The notes beneath the pieces were generated by a model. The model saw only the letters and a program-made list of their open reading frames with translations. It was not told the DNA's origin and made no database searches. Of a DNA stretch of 46,992 bases, positions 24,671 to 35,277 are shown one piece after another. Every line of letters begins with the position of its first letter. Position 1 is the stretch's first letter. Made by a program: the position numbers and the translations under genes. This DNA is from Desulfarculus sp. (GTDB taxonomy: Bacteria; Desulfobacterota; Desulfarculia; Desulfarculales; Desulfarculaceae): the NCBI GenBank assembly GCA_016218705.1, contig JACRDC010000020.1, forward strand, positions 1 to 46,992. Reading direction: 5' to 3'.

Positions 24671-25516
24671 ATGCCTGGCGCCAGCCAACTGGACGCGATC
24701 ATCAGCCTGATGGCCCAGGCCCACGGCCGGGACCTCTCCTGTTTCGACCAGGCCTTTCTGCGCAAGACCCTGCGCCACCGCCTGGCGTCCAGCGGCTCCC
24801 CCAACGCCGAGGCCTACGCCCAGCGCCTGGCGGTCGACCCCCAGGAGGCTGAAGCCCTGTGGCGCGCCCTGGGCATCACCTACAGCGAGTTCTTCCGCGA
24901 AACCCTGACCTTCGCCCTGCTGGAGCAGTTGGTGCTGCCCGGCCTGTTGCAGGAGATGGCCGAGCTGGGACGGCCGGAGCTGCGCCTGTGGTCGGCGGCC
25001 GGCGCCGCCGGCCAGGAGGCCTACTCCCTGGCCATCCTGCTGGAGGAGCTGACCGCCGGCCGGGGCCAGGAGGCCGCCTTCCGCATCTTCGCCACCGACA
25101 TCTGCCCGGACAGCCTGGCCCAGGGCCAGGAGGGCCTCTACGAGGCCCAGGCCCTGCAAAACGTCAGGCTCAGGCACCTGAACGGCTGGTTCACGCGCCA
25201 GGGCGAGGCCTACCGGGTGGTCCCCCGGCTCAGGGAGCGGGTGGCTTTCTCGGTCCACGACCTGCTGGACCAGCGCCTGGCCAGCCCGGCGGCCAGCATC
25301 TACGGCGATTTCGATCTGGTGATGTGCAGCAACCTGCTTTTCTACTACCGCGCCGACATCCGCGGCCTGATCCTGGACAGGGTGGGCCGCTCCTTGCGCG
25401 CCGGCGGCTATCTGGTCACCGGCCAGGCCGAGCGGGCCATGGTGGAGCAGGACCAGGGCCTGCGCGCCCTGGCGCCGGTCACGGCGGTTTTTCGCAAGGC
25501 TGACCAACAGGGGTGA
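24671..25516 (+). CDS. CheR-type protein-glutamate methyltransferase, orphan
   Basis: A 281-residue SAM-dependent methyltransferase. The N-terminal helical CheR domain (FLRKTLRHRLASSG, the basic helix that contacts receptors; GITYSEFFRE, matching the T-x-F-F-R motif) is followed by the SAM fold: LRLWSAAGAAGQEAYSLAILLEE, RIFATDICPDSL and FDLVMCSNLLFYY, the counterpart of CheR's RNVLIYF. It methylates Glu side chains on coiled-coil signalling proteins. No MCP, CheA, CheW or CheB is nearby; instead the stop is followed after 3 bp by a hybrid kinase with an MCP-like sensor. GGGGGA lies before the ATG. Confidence 0.88.
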   Translation: MPGASQLDAIISLMAQAHGRDLSCFDQAFLRKTLRHRLASSGSPNAEAYAQRLAVDPQEAEALWRALGITYSEFFRETLTFALLEQLVLPGLLQEMAELGRPELRLWSAAGAAGQEAYSLAILLEELTAGRGQEAAFRIFATDICPDSLAQGQEGLYEAQALQNVRLRHLNGWFTRQGEAYRVVPRLRERVAFSVHDLLDQRLASPAASIYGDFDLVMCSNLLFYYRADIRGLILDRVGRSLRAGGYLVTGQAERAMVEQDQGLRALAPVTAVFRKADQQG

Positions 25517-25519
25517 GAC

Positions 25520-28129
25520 ATGAGACTCAAGGACCTCAACATAGGCCTGCAACTGCGCCTGGGCTTGGGCCTGATACTGGTGCTGGTGGCCCTTTTGGGC
25601 GCCCTGGCCTGGCAACAGGCCGATGCCCTGTGGCAAGAGACCCGCCGGCTGCACGAGCACCCCTTCACGGTCACCCGGGCCGTGGGGGACATCAAGGCCA
25701 GCGTGCTGGCCATGCAAAAGGGCATGCGCGAGCTGTTCCTGGCAGAGACGGATGAAGAGCGGCGGGGCATCATCCAGGAGATCGAGGCCCAGGCCACCGA
25801 GGCCGACCGGCAGCTCAGCGTGGTGTACGCCCAATACCTGGGCCCCCGCGCCGACGTGGAGGCCACCGCCCGGGCCTTGGCGCAATGGAAGCCCCTGCGC
25901 GAGGAGGTCATCGGCCTATTGCGCGAGGGCCGGCACGGCGAGGCGGCCAGCCGCTTCAAGCAGGTCAGGGCCGGCGTGGGCCAGGAGATCCTGGAGCGCG
26001 TGCAGGTGGTGGCCGAGTTCGCCCGCCAGCGGGCCGAGCGCTTCTACCACGACGCCCTGCGACACAAGGAGGGCCTGTTTAACCGGCTGGGCCTGGTGCT
26101 GGCGGGCATCATCCTGCTGACCCTGGCCATCAGCTACCTGCTGTTGCAAGGCATCCGGGGGCCGCTCAGGGACCTGACCGGCGTGGCCACGGCCTATGGC
26201 CAGGGCGACCTGGCGGCCCGCAGCGGCCATGCCTCGGCCAACGAGTTCGGCGAGCTGGCCCTGGCCTTCAACCGCCTGCTGGACACCGTGCAGGCCCAGT
26301 CCCGGCGTCAGGAAAACGCCGTCCGCCTGGCCCAGGCCATGCTGGGCCAAGAGGATCTGCGGGCCTTTTGCCGCGACCTCTTGCAGGCCCTCTTGGAGCG
26401 CACCGGCTCCCAGGCCGGGGCCGTGTACCTGCTGGGCGCCGGCCAGGAGGCCTTCGAGCACCTGGAGTCCATCGGCCTGGGCGCGGGCGCCCGCGCCTCC
26501 TTCGCCCCCGGCGAGGGCCAACTGGGCCAGGCCATCCTCAGCGGCCAGGTGCAGGTCATCGCCGGCATCCCCGAGGACACGCCCTTTGTCTTCGCCACCG
26601 CCGCTGGCGATTTCAGGCCGCGCGCCCTCATGACCATACCCATCATGGCCGGTGGCCAGGCCTTGGCCGCGGTCTGCCTGGCCAGCCTCAAGGGCTACGG
26701 GCCAGAGGCCCTGGAACTGGTGGGCGACGTGCTGGTGGCCATGTCCGGCCGCCTGGGCGGGGTGCTGGCCTTCCAGCGCATTAGCGAGCTGGCGGCCAAG
26801 CTGGAGGAGCAGAACCGCGAGTTGGAGACCCAGCAGCGGGAGCTGTCGGCCCAGGCCGCCGAACTGAGCGAACAGAACATCGAGCTGGAAATGCAGAAGC
26901 GCCAACTGGACCAGGCCAACCGCCTCAAGAGCAGCTTCCTGGCCAACATGAGCCACGAGCTGCGCACCCCCCTCAATTCGGTGATCGCCTTGTCGGGGGT
27001 GCTGGAGCGCCGCCTGGCCGGCGCCATCCCCGCCGAGGAGCACGGCTACCTGGGGGTGATAGAGCGCAACGGCAAGAGCCTGCTGGAGCTCATCAACAAC
27101 CTGCTGGACCTGTCGCGCATCGAGGCCGGCCGCGAACAGATTCGCCCCAGCACCTTCGCGCTGCCGGAACTGGTGGGCGAGGTCACGGGCTTGATTGAGC
27201 CCCAGGCCGCCGAAAAGGGCCTGGAACTGCGCGCCAGCCTGCCCACCGGCCTGCCCCCCCTTTACAGCGATCCCGAGAAGTGCCGCCACATCCTGCTCAA
27301 CCTGTTGGCCAACGCCGTGAAGTTCACCGACGCCGGCCACGTGGAGATCAGCGCCGCGTGTCAGGACCACTCAATGCGGGTGGTGGTCAGCGACACCGGC
27401 ATCGGCATCGCCGCCGAGCACCTGCCCTACATCTTCGACGAGTTCCGCCAGGCCGACGGCAGCGCCTCGCGCCGCCATGGCGGCACGGGTCTGGGCCTGG
27501 CCATCGCCAAGAAGTACGCCAACCTGCTGGGTGGCCGCATCGCGGTCAAGAGCCAGCCCGGCCAGGGCTCCACCTTCACCCTGACCCTGCCCCTGAGCCT
27601 GCCCGGCCCCAACGGCGGCCAGGCCCCGGCGGCCCCGGGCCGGGGCTGCCCGCCCGGCGGCCAGATGGGGCGCGGCGGCCTTGCGGCGGGCACTTCCCAG
27701 CAAGGCCTGGGCCGGCGCATACTGGTGGTGGAAGACAGCGAGCCCGCCATCGTGCAACTGACCGACATCCTGGCCGGCCAGGGCTACCAGGTGGCGGTGG
27801 CGCGCGACGGCCGCCAGGCCCTGGAGCAAGTGGCCAGCCAGAAGCCCGAGGCCATGGTCTTGGACCTGATGATGCCCGAGGTGGACGGCTTCCAGGTCCT
27901 GGGGGCCATCCGCTCCGCCCCGGGCACCGCCAACCTGCCGGTGTTGATCCTGACGGCCAAGCACGTTACCGGCGAGGAGCTCAGCTTCCTTCAGGGCAAC
28001 AACGTGCATCAGCTCATCCAGAAGGGGGACGTGAGCAAGAACCAGCTCCTGGCCGCCATCGCCGGGATGCTCCCCCCGCGCCCGGGCGCGGGGGACGGCC
28101 CAGACCTCGGGGGGATGCTTGATAGATGA
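25520..28129 (+). CDS. Hybrid histidine kinase 1: 4HB-type sensor, HAMP, GAF, long coiled coil, HisKA, HATPase, REC
   Basis: An 869-residue membrane kinase. Order: TM1 ~12-31; periplasmic helical sensor ~33-185, like MCP four-helix bundles; TM2 ~188-210; HAMP ~211-262; GAF ~275-415; Gln/Glu-rich coiled coil ~420-470; HisKA with His479 in [10 protein letters not shown]; HATPase with [15 protein letters not shown] and GTGLGL; Pro/Gly-rich linker; REC with phospho-acceptor Asp782 in [11 protein letters not shown]. It follows cheR by 3 bp and overlaps the next kinase gene by ATGA, so the three are one operon. The coil between GAF and HisKA contains repeated E/Q pairs, potential CheR targets (inference). 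Confidence 0.92.
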   Translation: MRLKDLNIGLQLRLGLGLILVLVALLGALAWQQADALWQETRRLHEHPFTVTRAVGDIKASVLAMQKGMRELFLAETDEERRGIIQEIEAQATEADRQLSVVYAQYLGPRADVEATARALAQWKPLREEVIGLLREGRHGEAASRFKQVRAGVGQEILERVQVVAEFARQRAERFYHDALRHKEGLFNRLGLVLAGIILLTLAISYLLLQGIRGPLRDLTGVATAYGQGDLAARSGHASANEFGELALAFNRLLDTVQAQSRRQENAVRLAQAMLGQEDLRAFCRDLLQALLERTGSQAGAVYLLGAGQEAFEHLESIGLGAGARASFAPGEGQLGQAILSGQVQVIAGIPEDTPFVFATAAGDFRPRALMTIPIMAGGQALAAVCLASLKGYGPEALELVGDVLVAMSGRLGGVLAFQRISELAAKLEEQNRELETQQRELSAQAAELSEQNIELEMQKRQLDQANRLKSSFLANMSHELRTPLNSVIALSGVLERRLAGAIPAEEHGYLGVIERNGKSLLELINNLLDLSRIEAGREQIRPSTFALPELVGEVTGLIEPQAAEKGLELRASLPTGLPPLYSDPEKCRHILLNLLANAVKFTDAGHVEISAACQDHSMRVVVSDTGIGIAAEHLPYIFDEFRQADGSASRRHGGTGLGLAIAKKYANLLGGRIAVKSQPGQGSTFTLTLPLSLPGPNGGQAPAAPGRGCPPGGQMGRGGLAAGTSQQGLGRRILVVEDSEPAIVQLTDILAGQGYQVAVARDGRQALEQVASQKPEAMVLDLMMPEVDGFQVLGAIRSAPGTANLPVLILTAKHVTGEELSFLQGNNVHQLIQKGDVSKNQLLAAIAGMLPPRPGAGDGPDLGGMLDR

Positions 28130-31038
28130 ATGCCCAGGACCTGACCATACTGGCCATTGACGACCACCAGGACAACCTCATCACCCTGCAGGCTGTGGTG
28201 GGCGACGCCCTGCCCGGGGCGCGGGTGCTCACCGCCCTGGACGGCTGGCGGGGCATCGAGTTGGCCCGGGCCAACCAGCCCGACGTCATCCTGCTGGACA
28301 TCGTCATGCCCGGCCTGGACGGCTTCGAGACCTGCCGGCGGCTAAAAAACGACGAGGGCTTGGGACACATCCCGGTGGTCTTCCTCACCGCCCTGCGCAC
28401 CGACCGCCAGAGCCGCGTCATGGCCCTGGAGGCCGGCGCCGAGGGCTTTCTGACCAAGCCCCTGGACGAGAGCGAGCTGACCGCCCAGATACGGGCCATG
28501 GCCAAGATCAAGGCGGCCAACGACGCCAAGCACCTCCAGAACCAGCGCCTGGCCGGCCTGGTGGCCCAGCGCACCCGCGAGCTGGAGCGCGAGCTGGCCC
28601 AGCGCCGCCAGGCCGAGGAGTCCCTCCGGCAGGCCAACCAGGAACTGGAGCAGAGCCGGTCAGCCGCCCTGGACCTGTTGGAGGAACTCAAGGCCGAGAT
28701 GCGGGCCCGCGAACAGAGCCAGGCCGCCCTCAAACAGAGCGAGGAGAAATACCGGGGCATCTACGAAACCATCCAGGACATCTACTTCGAGACCGCCCTG
28801 GACGGCACCATCCTGGAACTCAGCCCCTCGGTGGAGCGTCTGAGCCAATTCACCCGCCGGGAGCTGATCGGCGCCTCGATTCTCAACCTGTACGCCAACC
28901 CCACCGAGCGCCAAGAGGTGGTGGCGCGGCTGCTGGGCGCGGAAATTATCAACGACTTCGAGATCAGCTTCCGCGACAAGGACGGCCGGGATGTGCCCTG
29001 CTCGCTCAGCGCCATGCTGGCCATGGACGAGGATGGGCGGCCCAAGAAGATTTGCGGCGTGCTGCGCGACATCAGCGAGCGCAAGCGCAACGAACGGGAA
29101 CTGCGCCAGAGCCAGGCCTTCAACGCCAGCATCATCGCCAGCAGCGCCGACTGCATCAAGGTGCTGGACCTGGAGGGACGGCTCCAGTACATGAGCCCCG
29201 GCGGCGCTCGCCTGATGGCCCTGGCCGACATCAAGACCTTGCTGGGCCTACCCTACCAGCAGTTCTGGCGGCAGCCCGACCTGGAGAACGTGGGCCAGGC
29301 CCTGGAGACCGCCCGCCAGGGCGGCCAGGGACGCTTCCAGGGTTTCTGCCCCACGGCAGACGGCCAGCCCAAGTGGTGGGACGTCACCGTCACCCCCATA
29401 GCGGGCGCCAATGGCCAGGTGGAAAGCCTGCTGGCGGTTTCCCGCGACATCACCGAGAACCGGCGGGCCGAGGAAGCGCTACGCAAATCAGAGGAACTGC
29501 TGCGCCTGGTCACCGATCACATCTACGACTGGGAGTACTGGATCAGCCCCGAGCTGAAGCTGTTGTTCGTTTCGCCTTCCTGCCAGGCCATCACCGGCTA
29601 CCAGCCCGGAGAGGTCATGGCCGATGCGGGGCTGCTGGACCGCATCGTCCACCCCGAGGACCAGGGGCTCTGGCGCGAGCACCTGGAGCAGTACCGCATG
29701 GGGGAGGGATTCCAGCGCCAGGGCCAGGGCGTCGAGCTGCGCATCCTGGCCAAGGACGGCCACACGGTGTGGATCTCCCACCGCTGCCGCCCGGTTTTTG
29801 GCAACGATGGCCGCTTCCTGGGCCGCCGCGTCTCCAACCGCGACATCACCCGGCGCAAGCTGGCCGAGGCCGAGCGGGCCGAGCTGGAAGCCCAACTGCG
29901 CCAAGCCCAGAAAATGGAGGCCATCGGTACCCTGGCCGGGGGCATCGCCCATGACTTCAATAACATCCTGGCCGCGGTGCTGGGCTTCGCCGAGATGGCC
30001 CGCGAGGATGTCCGCACTGGCCCGGTCAATCCCACCGACCTGGACCAGATTATCAGCTCGGCCCAGCGGGCCAAGGAACTGGTGCACAAAATCCTGGCCT
30101 TCAGCCGCAAGAAGGAGCCCGACCTCAAGCCGCTCAGCCTCAACAAGGTGGTGCAGGCCACCGGCGACATCCTGGAGCGCACCCTGCCCAAGATGATCGG
30201 CATCGAGACCCGCCTGGACCAGGACCTGCCCCCGGTATTGGCCGACCCCACCCAGGTGGAGCAGGTGCTCTTGAACCTGGCCTCCAACGCCCAGGACGCC
30301 ATGGCCGAGGGAGGCCGCCTGCTGATCGAGACACAGATCATCTCCCTGGACCAGGAGTACTGCCGCCGGCACCTGGAGGTGCGCCCCGGCGCCTATGTGT
30401 TGCTCATGGTCAGCGACACCGGCGCGGGCATGGACGCCCAGACCCGCGAGCACATCTTCGAGCCCTTCTTCACCACCAAGGACATCGGCAAGGGCACCGG
30501 CCTGGGGCTGTCCTCGGCCTACGGCATCGTCAAGAACCACGGCGGCCATATCCACTGCTACAGCGAGCCCGGCCAGGGCACCGTATTCAAGATGTACCTG
30601 CCGGCCTACCAGGCGGCGGCCAGCCCGCCGCCGCCGCCCGAGGCCCTGGACGAGGCGGCCTTGGCCGGCAGCGAGGGCATCCTCTTGGTGGACGATGAGG
30701 CGGCCTTGCGCGAGTATGGCCAACGGGTGCTGGAGACCAAGGGCTACCGGGTGCTCACCGCCCAGAGCGGCGAGGAGGCCCTGGAAATCTACCGCGGCCA
30801 AGACGGCCAACTGGACCTGGTGCTCATGGACCTGGGCATGCCGGGCATGGGCGGCCACAAGGCCCTCAAGGAGATACTGGCCCAGGACCCCCGGGCCAAG
30901 GTCATCATCGCCAGCGGCTACTCGGCCGGCGGGCAGGTCAAGGAATCCCTGGAATCCGGCGCCGCCGGCTACGTGGCCAAGCCCTTCCGGCGGGCCGAGC
31001 TGCTGGGCACGGTGCGCAAGGTGCTGGACCAGGCATAG
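28126..31038 (+). CDS. Hybrid histidine kinase 2: REC, three PAS, HisKA, HATPase, REC (soluble)
   Basis: A 970-residue cytoplasmic kinase. It opens with REC (Asp58 in [12 protein letters not shown]), then a coiled coil ~135-205, PAS 1 ~206-325, PAS 2 ~330-450, PAS 3 ~458-580, HisKA with His609 (GGIAHDFNN), HATPase ([22 protein letters not shown]), and a C-terminal REC with Asp902 ([11 protein letters not shown]). No membrane segment is seen. The N-terminal REC suggests it receives phosphate from another kinase, most simply kinase 1, whose gene it overlaps by ATGA; the C-terminal REC gives a four-step relay. No output regulator is in the operon. Confidence 0.92.
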   Translation: MNAQDLTILAIDDHQDNLITLQAVVGDALPGARVLTALDGWRGIELARANQPDVILLDIVMPGLDGFETCRRLKNDEGLGHIPVVFLTALRTDRQSRVMALEAGAEGFLTKPLDESELTAQIRAMAKIKAANDAKHLQNQRLAGLVAQRTRELERELAQRRQAEESLRQANQELEQSRSAALDLLEELKAEMRAREQSQAALKQSEEKYRGIYETIQDIYFETALDGTILELSPSVERLSQFTRRELIGASILNLYANPTERQEVVARLLGAEIINDFEISFRDKDGRDVPCSLSAMLAMDEDGRPKKICGVLRDISERKRNERELRQSQAFNASIIASSADCIKVLDLEGRLQYMSPGGARLMALADIKTLLGLPYQQFWRQPDLENVGQALETARQGGQGRFQGFCPTADGQPKWWDVTVTPIAGANGQVESLLAVSRDITENRRAEEALRKSEELLRLVTDHIYDWEYWISPELKLLFVSPSCQAITGYQPGEVMADAGLLDRIVHPEDQGLWREHLEQYRMGEGFQRQGQGVELRILAKDGHTVWISHRCRPVFGNDGRFLGRRVSNRDITRRKLAEAERAELEAQLRQAQKMEAIGTLAGGIAHDFNNILAAVLGFAEMAREDVRTGPVNPTDLDQIISSAQRAKELVHKILAFSRKKEPDLKPLSLNKVVQATGDILERTLPKMIGIETRLDQDLPPVLADPTQVEQVLLNLASNAQDAMAEGGRLLIETQIISLDQEYCRRHLEVRPGAYVLLMVSDTGAGMDAQTREHIFEPFFTTKDIGKGTGLGLSSAYGIVKNHGGHIHCYSEPGQGTVFKMYLPAYQAAASPPPPPEALDEAALAGSEGILLVDDEAALREYGQRVLETKGYRVLTAQSGEEALEIYRGQDGQLDLVLMDLGMPGMGGHKALKEILAQDPRAKVIIASGYSAGGQVKESLESGAAGYVAKPFRRAELLGTVRKVLDQA

Positions 31039-31302
31039 GCCACCAGCCAGGCAGCGCCGGTTGCCCAACGGCCAATCATCCCCTGGAGGCCCGAGGGTGC
31101 CGCGCCGGCCGTGGCGGGGTATGGCCTTGGGGATTATCTTGGTAATAATTCCATTTACTATCAGCGCGTGAATAATTTAATAATTATCATGAGGTGTTCG
31201 TCAGGGGGCAGGCAATAGGGCCGCTTCCGGCGCGCCCGTGGGGATCGCCAAGCAAGGCAACATGACTTTTGCCCCCAGGATTTGCGTTAGGCGGGAAAGC
31301 GG

Positions 31303-34300
31303 ATGCGTCTTTTCAATAAGCCCAAGACACTCGCCTGGCTGGCGGCCCTGTCGCTACTGGCCGTGTGTCTTTTTCTGCTGGCCTCGGTTTACATCGAGGT
31401 GCGCAAGCAGAACCTTCAACAATGGTCCACCCAGCAATTGTCCCTGGCCAAGGGCATCGCCAGGGGCATGGAGGGCCTGTTCTCGCGCTTTCAAGGCTCT
31501 CTGAACCATCTGGCCGGCAGCGGCCACATCATCGAGATGGACCAGCAGGGCCGGGAAATGCTGGCCAGCTTTTTATCCTTCAACCAAGGCCCGGTCCGCG
31601 CCCTGACCCGCATAGACCAGACGGGCAGGATCATCCACACCTGGCCCCCCAACCCAGCCGTCATGGGCCAGGACGTCTCTTTCCAGGAGCACAACGCCGG
31701 CCTCCTGGCCAGCCACGAGCCAGTGGTCAGCGAGGTTTTTGAGGCCATCCAGGGTTACCGGGCCGTGGCCATCGCGGTGCCGGTCTTCCAGGATGGCGCC
31801 TTCAAGGGCTGCCTGTCGCTGCTCATGTCCTTCGAGGCCATCATCGAGTCGTTCTTGGGGGACATCAGGCTGGGCCAGGGGGAACACGCCTGGGTGTTGA
31901 GCCAACAGGGCCAACTGCTCTACACCTCGGCCGGCGGCCCCGGCCAGGCCGTCATGCAGGAGGCCCTTGCCGGCCCGGCCCTTGCCTCCTTGCGCGACAG
32001 ATTGCGTGAACGCCAGGGGGGCACGGCGGAGTTCAGGCTGCCGGGCGGGGATGGCCAGGGCGCCTCCGGCCCCCTGGAGTTGGTGGTCTTTCACCCCATC
32101 AGCCTGGGCGGCACCTTCTGGTCGCTGGCCATCGCCGCCCCCGAGGAGCATATACTGGCCATCATGAGGGGCTTCACCGTCCGGTGGCTCTTGATAATGG
32201 CCTTTCTGGCCGGCACCCTGGCCTTGGGCTCCTACTATCTCATCAAGGCCTGGGCCATTCTGGCCGAGACCAGAAAGCGGCACCAGGCCGAGGAGGCCCT
32301 GAGGGAGAGCGAGCGGCGCTTCAGGGCCATCTTCGATTCCTCGTTCCAATTCATCGGGCTGCTGGCGCCGGATGGCAAGGTCCTGGAGGCCAACCGCGCC
32401 GCCCTGGAGTTCGCGGGACTCCAGCTGGAGGACGTGATTGGCCGCTATTTCTGGGACACCCGTTGGTGGAGAGGTAACGAGGAGCAAAGGCAATGGCTGC
32501 GCCAGGCCGTGGCCCAGGCGGCCGGCGGCAGCTTCGTGCGCCGGGAGGTGGAGCACCAAGGGGCCGGCGGGGCCAGGCAGACCATGGACTTCTCGCTCAA
32601 GCCCGTGCGGGATAACCAGGGCCGCGTGGTGATGCTAATCCCCGAGGCCCGCGAAATCACCGACCGCAAGAACATGGCCGAGGAGCTGAAGGCCAACCGG
32701 GACCGCCTGCGCAAGGCCCAGCAAATGGCCCAAGTGGGCAACTGGGAGATGGACCTGGCCAGCCAGGAAATGTGGTGGTCCGAGGAGGCCATGCGCATAT
32801 TCGGCCTGGAGGGGCTGCCCCCGGAATCCCTGGGCATCAAGGCCCTGCGCAAGCTGGTGCTGGCCGAAGACCTGCCCCGGTTGGACCAGGCGGCCCAGAA
32901 CATCGTCTCCGACGGCCTGCCCCTCGACCTGGAGTTCAGGTTCCGCCGCTACAACCATGAAGAGACGCGGCATGCCCATTCCAGGGCCGAACTGGTGCGC
33001 GGCGCCCAGGGCGAGCCGGCCAAGATCGCCGCCACGGTGCAGGACGTCAGCGAGCGCAAGCGGGCCGAGGAGGACCTGCGCCTGACCCAGTTCTGCTTTG
33101 ACAACGCCTCGGTGGCCATCTTCCTGGTGGACAGGCAGGCGCGGATACTCAAGGTGAACCACCAGGCCTGCCACAACCTGCAGTACACACCCGAGGAGCT
33201 TTGCTCCCTGACCATCTATGATATTGACCCCGTGGTCCCCCGCGGCGAGGAAGGCTCCATAGCGGATAGCTTCCAGGGCGAGGGGCCATGGGTGTTCGAA
33301 ACGGTTCACCGCCGCAAGGATGGCACGACCTTTCCGGTGGAGATATTTCGCGGCCAGTTCGTGCACCAGGGCGAGCGGTTCGGCATCACCTTCGTCACGG
33401 ACATCAGCGAGCGCAAGAGGGCCGAACAGGAGAAGCAGGATTTGCATGGCCAACTGCTCCAGGCGCAGAAGATGGAGGCCATCGGGCGCCTGGCCGGGGG
33501 CGTGGCGCACGATTTCAACAACATGCTGAGCGTCATCATGGGCTATTCCGAGCTCTTGACGGCCGCCTTGCCCCCCGGGGGGGCGCCCGCCAAATACCTG
33601 TCCCAGATCGCCGACGCCGCCGCCCGCTCGCGGGGCATCACCCGCCAGCTCCTGGCCTTTTCGCGCAAGCAGATCGTGGAACCCCAGCCCCACGTGCTCA
33701 ACGAGCTGATAAGCGGCACCTTCAAGACCCTGTCCCACCTCATCGGCGAGAACATGGTCTTGCAACTAAACCTGATGGAGGGGCTCTGGCGGGTAAAGGT
33801 GGACGCCTCGCAGGTAGACCAGATACTGGTCAACCTGGCGGTGAACGCCCGCGACGCCATGCCCCAGGGCGGCAAGCTGGTGATCGAGACCGCCAACGTG
33901 GCCGTCGAGGAGAGGTACCGCCAGCTCCATCCCGGATGCGACCGGCCTGGCGATTATGTTTTGCTGTCCGTGAGCGACACCGGCATGGGCATGGACCGGG
34001 AAACCATGCGCCGCGTCTTCGAGCCCTTCTTCACCACCAAGGACGTGGGCCAGGGCACCGGCCTGGGGTTGGCCACTGTTCATGGCATCGTCACCCAGAA
34101 CCAGGGCTTCGTGAACGTCTACAGCGAACCGGGACACGGCACCTGCTTCAGGATCTACCTGCCGCGCCTGGAGGGGGAGCACCAGGGGGAGCACAAGGCC
34201 GAGCAGCCCGGGCCGGAGACCGGCAGCGGCGACATACTGCTGGTGGAGGACGACGACCTGGTGCGCGGCATGGCCTCGGCCATGCTCAAGGAGCTGGGCT

Positions 34301-34587
34301 ACGAGGTGGCGGCCTGCAAGACCCCCCGCGAAGCCTTGCGGCTGTGCCGGGAGTCTGCCAGGCGCTTTGACCTGCTGCTGACCGATGTGATAATGCCCGA
34401 GATGAACGGCAAGGAGCTGAGCGGCGGGGTCCGGGAGCTGAGGCCGGGCATCGCCGTCCTGTATATGTCTGGCTACAGCGACGACATCATCGCCCACCAC
34501 GGCGTGCTGGAGGAGGGCGTCTTGCTCCTGCCCAAGCCCTTCAACCTGGGCGAACTGGCCGCCAAGGTCAAGCGGGCCATGGGCTAG
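31303..34587 (+). CDS. Hybrid histidine kinase 3: Cache sensor, three PAS, HisKA, HATPase, REC
   Basis: A 1094-residue membrane kinase. TM1 ~11-31; extracytoplasmic double-Cache-like sensor ~35-285 (ALTRIDQTGRIIHTWPP, VAIAVPVFQDGAFKGCLSLL, WVLSQQGQLLYTS); TM2 ~293-315; PAS 1 ~335-455; PAS 2 ~470-585 (GNWEMDLASQEMWWS, PAS_3-type); PAS 3 ~593-705; HisKA with His736 (GGVAHDFNN); HATPase (NLAVNARDAM, DTGMGM, GTGLGL); REC with Asp1028 (LLLTDVIMPEMNG). It lies 264 bp after kinase 2 behind an AT-rich stretch (31139-31191), so it probably has its own promoter. Cache sensors bind small organic acids or amino acids directly. Confidence 0.92.
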   Translation: MRLFNKPKTLAWLAALSLLAVCLFLLASVYIEVRKQNLQQWSTQQLSLAKGIARGMEGLFSRFQGSLNHLAGSGHIIEMDQQGREMLASFLSFNQGPVRALTRIDQTGRIIHTWPPNPAVMGQDVSFQEHNAGLLASHEPVVSEVFEAIQGYRAVAIAVPVFQDGAFKGCLSLLMSFEAIIESFLGDIRLGQGEHAWVLSQQGQLLYTSAGGPGQAVMQEALAGPALASLRDRLRERQGGTAEFRLPGGDGQGASGPLELVVFHPISLGGTFWSLAIAAPEEHILAIMRGFTVRWLLIMAFLAGTLALGSYYLIKAWAILAETRKRHQAEEALRESERRFRAIFDSSFQFIGLLAPDGKVLEANRAALEFAGLQLEDVIGRYFWDTRWWRGNEEQRQWLRQAVAQAAGGSFVRREVEHQGAGGARQTMDFSLKPVRDNQGRVVMLIPEAREITDRKNMAEELKANRDRLRKAQQMAQVGNWEMDLASQEMWWSEEAMRIFGLEGLPPESLGIKALRKLVLAEDLPRLDQAAQNIVSDGLPLDLEFRFRRYNHEETRHAHSRAELVRGAQGEPAKIAATVQDVSERKRAEEDLRLTQFCFDNASVAIFLVDRQARILKVNHQACHNLQYTPEELCSLTIYDIDPVVPRGEEGSIADSFQGEGPWVFETVHRRKDGTTFPVEIFRGQFVHQGERFGITFVTDISERKRAEQEKQDLHGQLLQAQKMEAIGRLAGGVAHDFNNMLSVIMGYSELLTAALPPGGAPAKYLSQIADAAARSRGITRQLLAFSRKQIVEPQPHVLNELISGTFKTLSHLIGENMVLQLNLMEGLWRVKVDASQVDQILVNLAVNARDAMPQGGKLVIETANVAVEERYRQLHPGCDRPGDYVLLSVSDTGMGMDRETMRRVFEPFFTTKDVGQGTGLGLATVHGIVTQNQGFVNVYSEPGHGTCFRIYLPRLEGEHQGEHKAEQPGPETGSGDILLVEDDDLVRGMASAMLKELGYEVAACKTPREALRLCRESARRFDLLLTDVIMPEMNGKELSGGVRELRPGIAVLYMSGYSDDIIAHHGVLEEGVLLLPKPFNLGELAAKVKRAMG

Positions 34588-34701
34588 GGAGCGGGCGCGG
34601 CGGGCGGCGCGGCGGCAAAGGCGGGGTACGCTTGGCTAACCAGCCCTACATACTGATGTTTAATTGGTTATGAAGAGGCCGGGGCGGATGGGCGCGGCTG
34701 G

Positions 34702-34738
34702 CCCGGCCCGTGTATGCCCGCCGCGGCTCGCGGCCTAG
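34702..34738. repeat. Repeat family C, copy 2 (overlaps a stop codon)
   Basis: Contains the same 36-base sequence as 23054-23089 with two differences, in the same orientation and again covering the stop codon of a minus-strand gene, here the XRE regulator. CCGCGGCTCGCGG forms the hairpin. Confidence 0.75.
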
Positions 34739-35139
34739 CCAGCTTGGCGCTTGATTATCTCCAGGGCCTCCTGGGCCTGGCGGACCTCCAGGTGGCGGCG
34801 CTTGGCCATCTCCTCGGTCTTGCGCTTGAGGAAGTAGTAGAGGTCCTCCAGGCTTTCCTGGTCCAGGAGGGCCAGCAGGCTGGCCACGGCCTGACCCACC
34901 TGGCCGGGGGGGGCGGGGGTTGGCGGGGCCGGGGCGGGGCGGGTGCCCCAGACGACTTCCTGGGGGGCAAGGCCGCAGCGCTGGGCCACGGCCTCGATGA
35001 CCCGGTCGGGGGCCAGGCGCTTGCCGGTTTCGTAGCGGTTGTACTGGGCCTGGCTCAGGCCCAGGCGCTGGGCGAAGTCGGCCTGGGTCTGGCCGCCCCT
35101 CAGCTCCTTGAGCCGTTCGCCCACCCTTAGGGCGATCAT
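34735..35139 (-). CDS. XRE-family helix-turn-helix regulator
   Basis: A 134-residue protein. A Cro/CI-type HTH occupies ~5-60 (RVGERLKELRGG, QTQADFAQRLGLSQAQYNRYETGKRLAP), followed by a Pro-rich linker (RPAPAPPTPAPPG) and a charged helical tail (SLEDLYYFLKRKTEEMAKRRHLEVRQAQEALE), likely for dimerisation. It lacks a sensor or S24 domain. The ATG at 35139 (MIALRVG) has GAAGGGC upstream; the frame is open 21 codons further, without coding character. It is not tightly linked to neighbours. Confidence 0.82.
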   Translation of the reverse strand: MIALRVGERLKELRGGQTQADFAQRLGLSQAQYNRYETGKRLAPDRVIEAVAQRCGLAPQEVVWGTRPAPAPPTPAPPGQVGQAVASLLALLDQESLEDLYYFLKRKTEEMAKRRHLEVRQAQEALEIIKRQAG

Positions 35140-35277
35140 TTCATGCCCTTCGCGAATAAAACACCCCCGCCATGGCACTGGTTTCCCGGCGGCCCTGCCC
35201 ATGCTCTGTTGATCGCCTACAGGCTAACTCATGCGGGCCGCCACGTCCAGACCCCATGAAGGGGTAGGCTTCCGTGC

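Noticed and set aside
24671-25516. A classical chemotaxis operon
   Set aside because: Only CheR is present; no CheA, CheB, CheW, CheY-only protein or MCP signalling domain (the hairpin EIxxIVxxIxxIAxQTNLLALNA region) is found.
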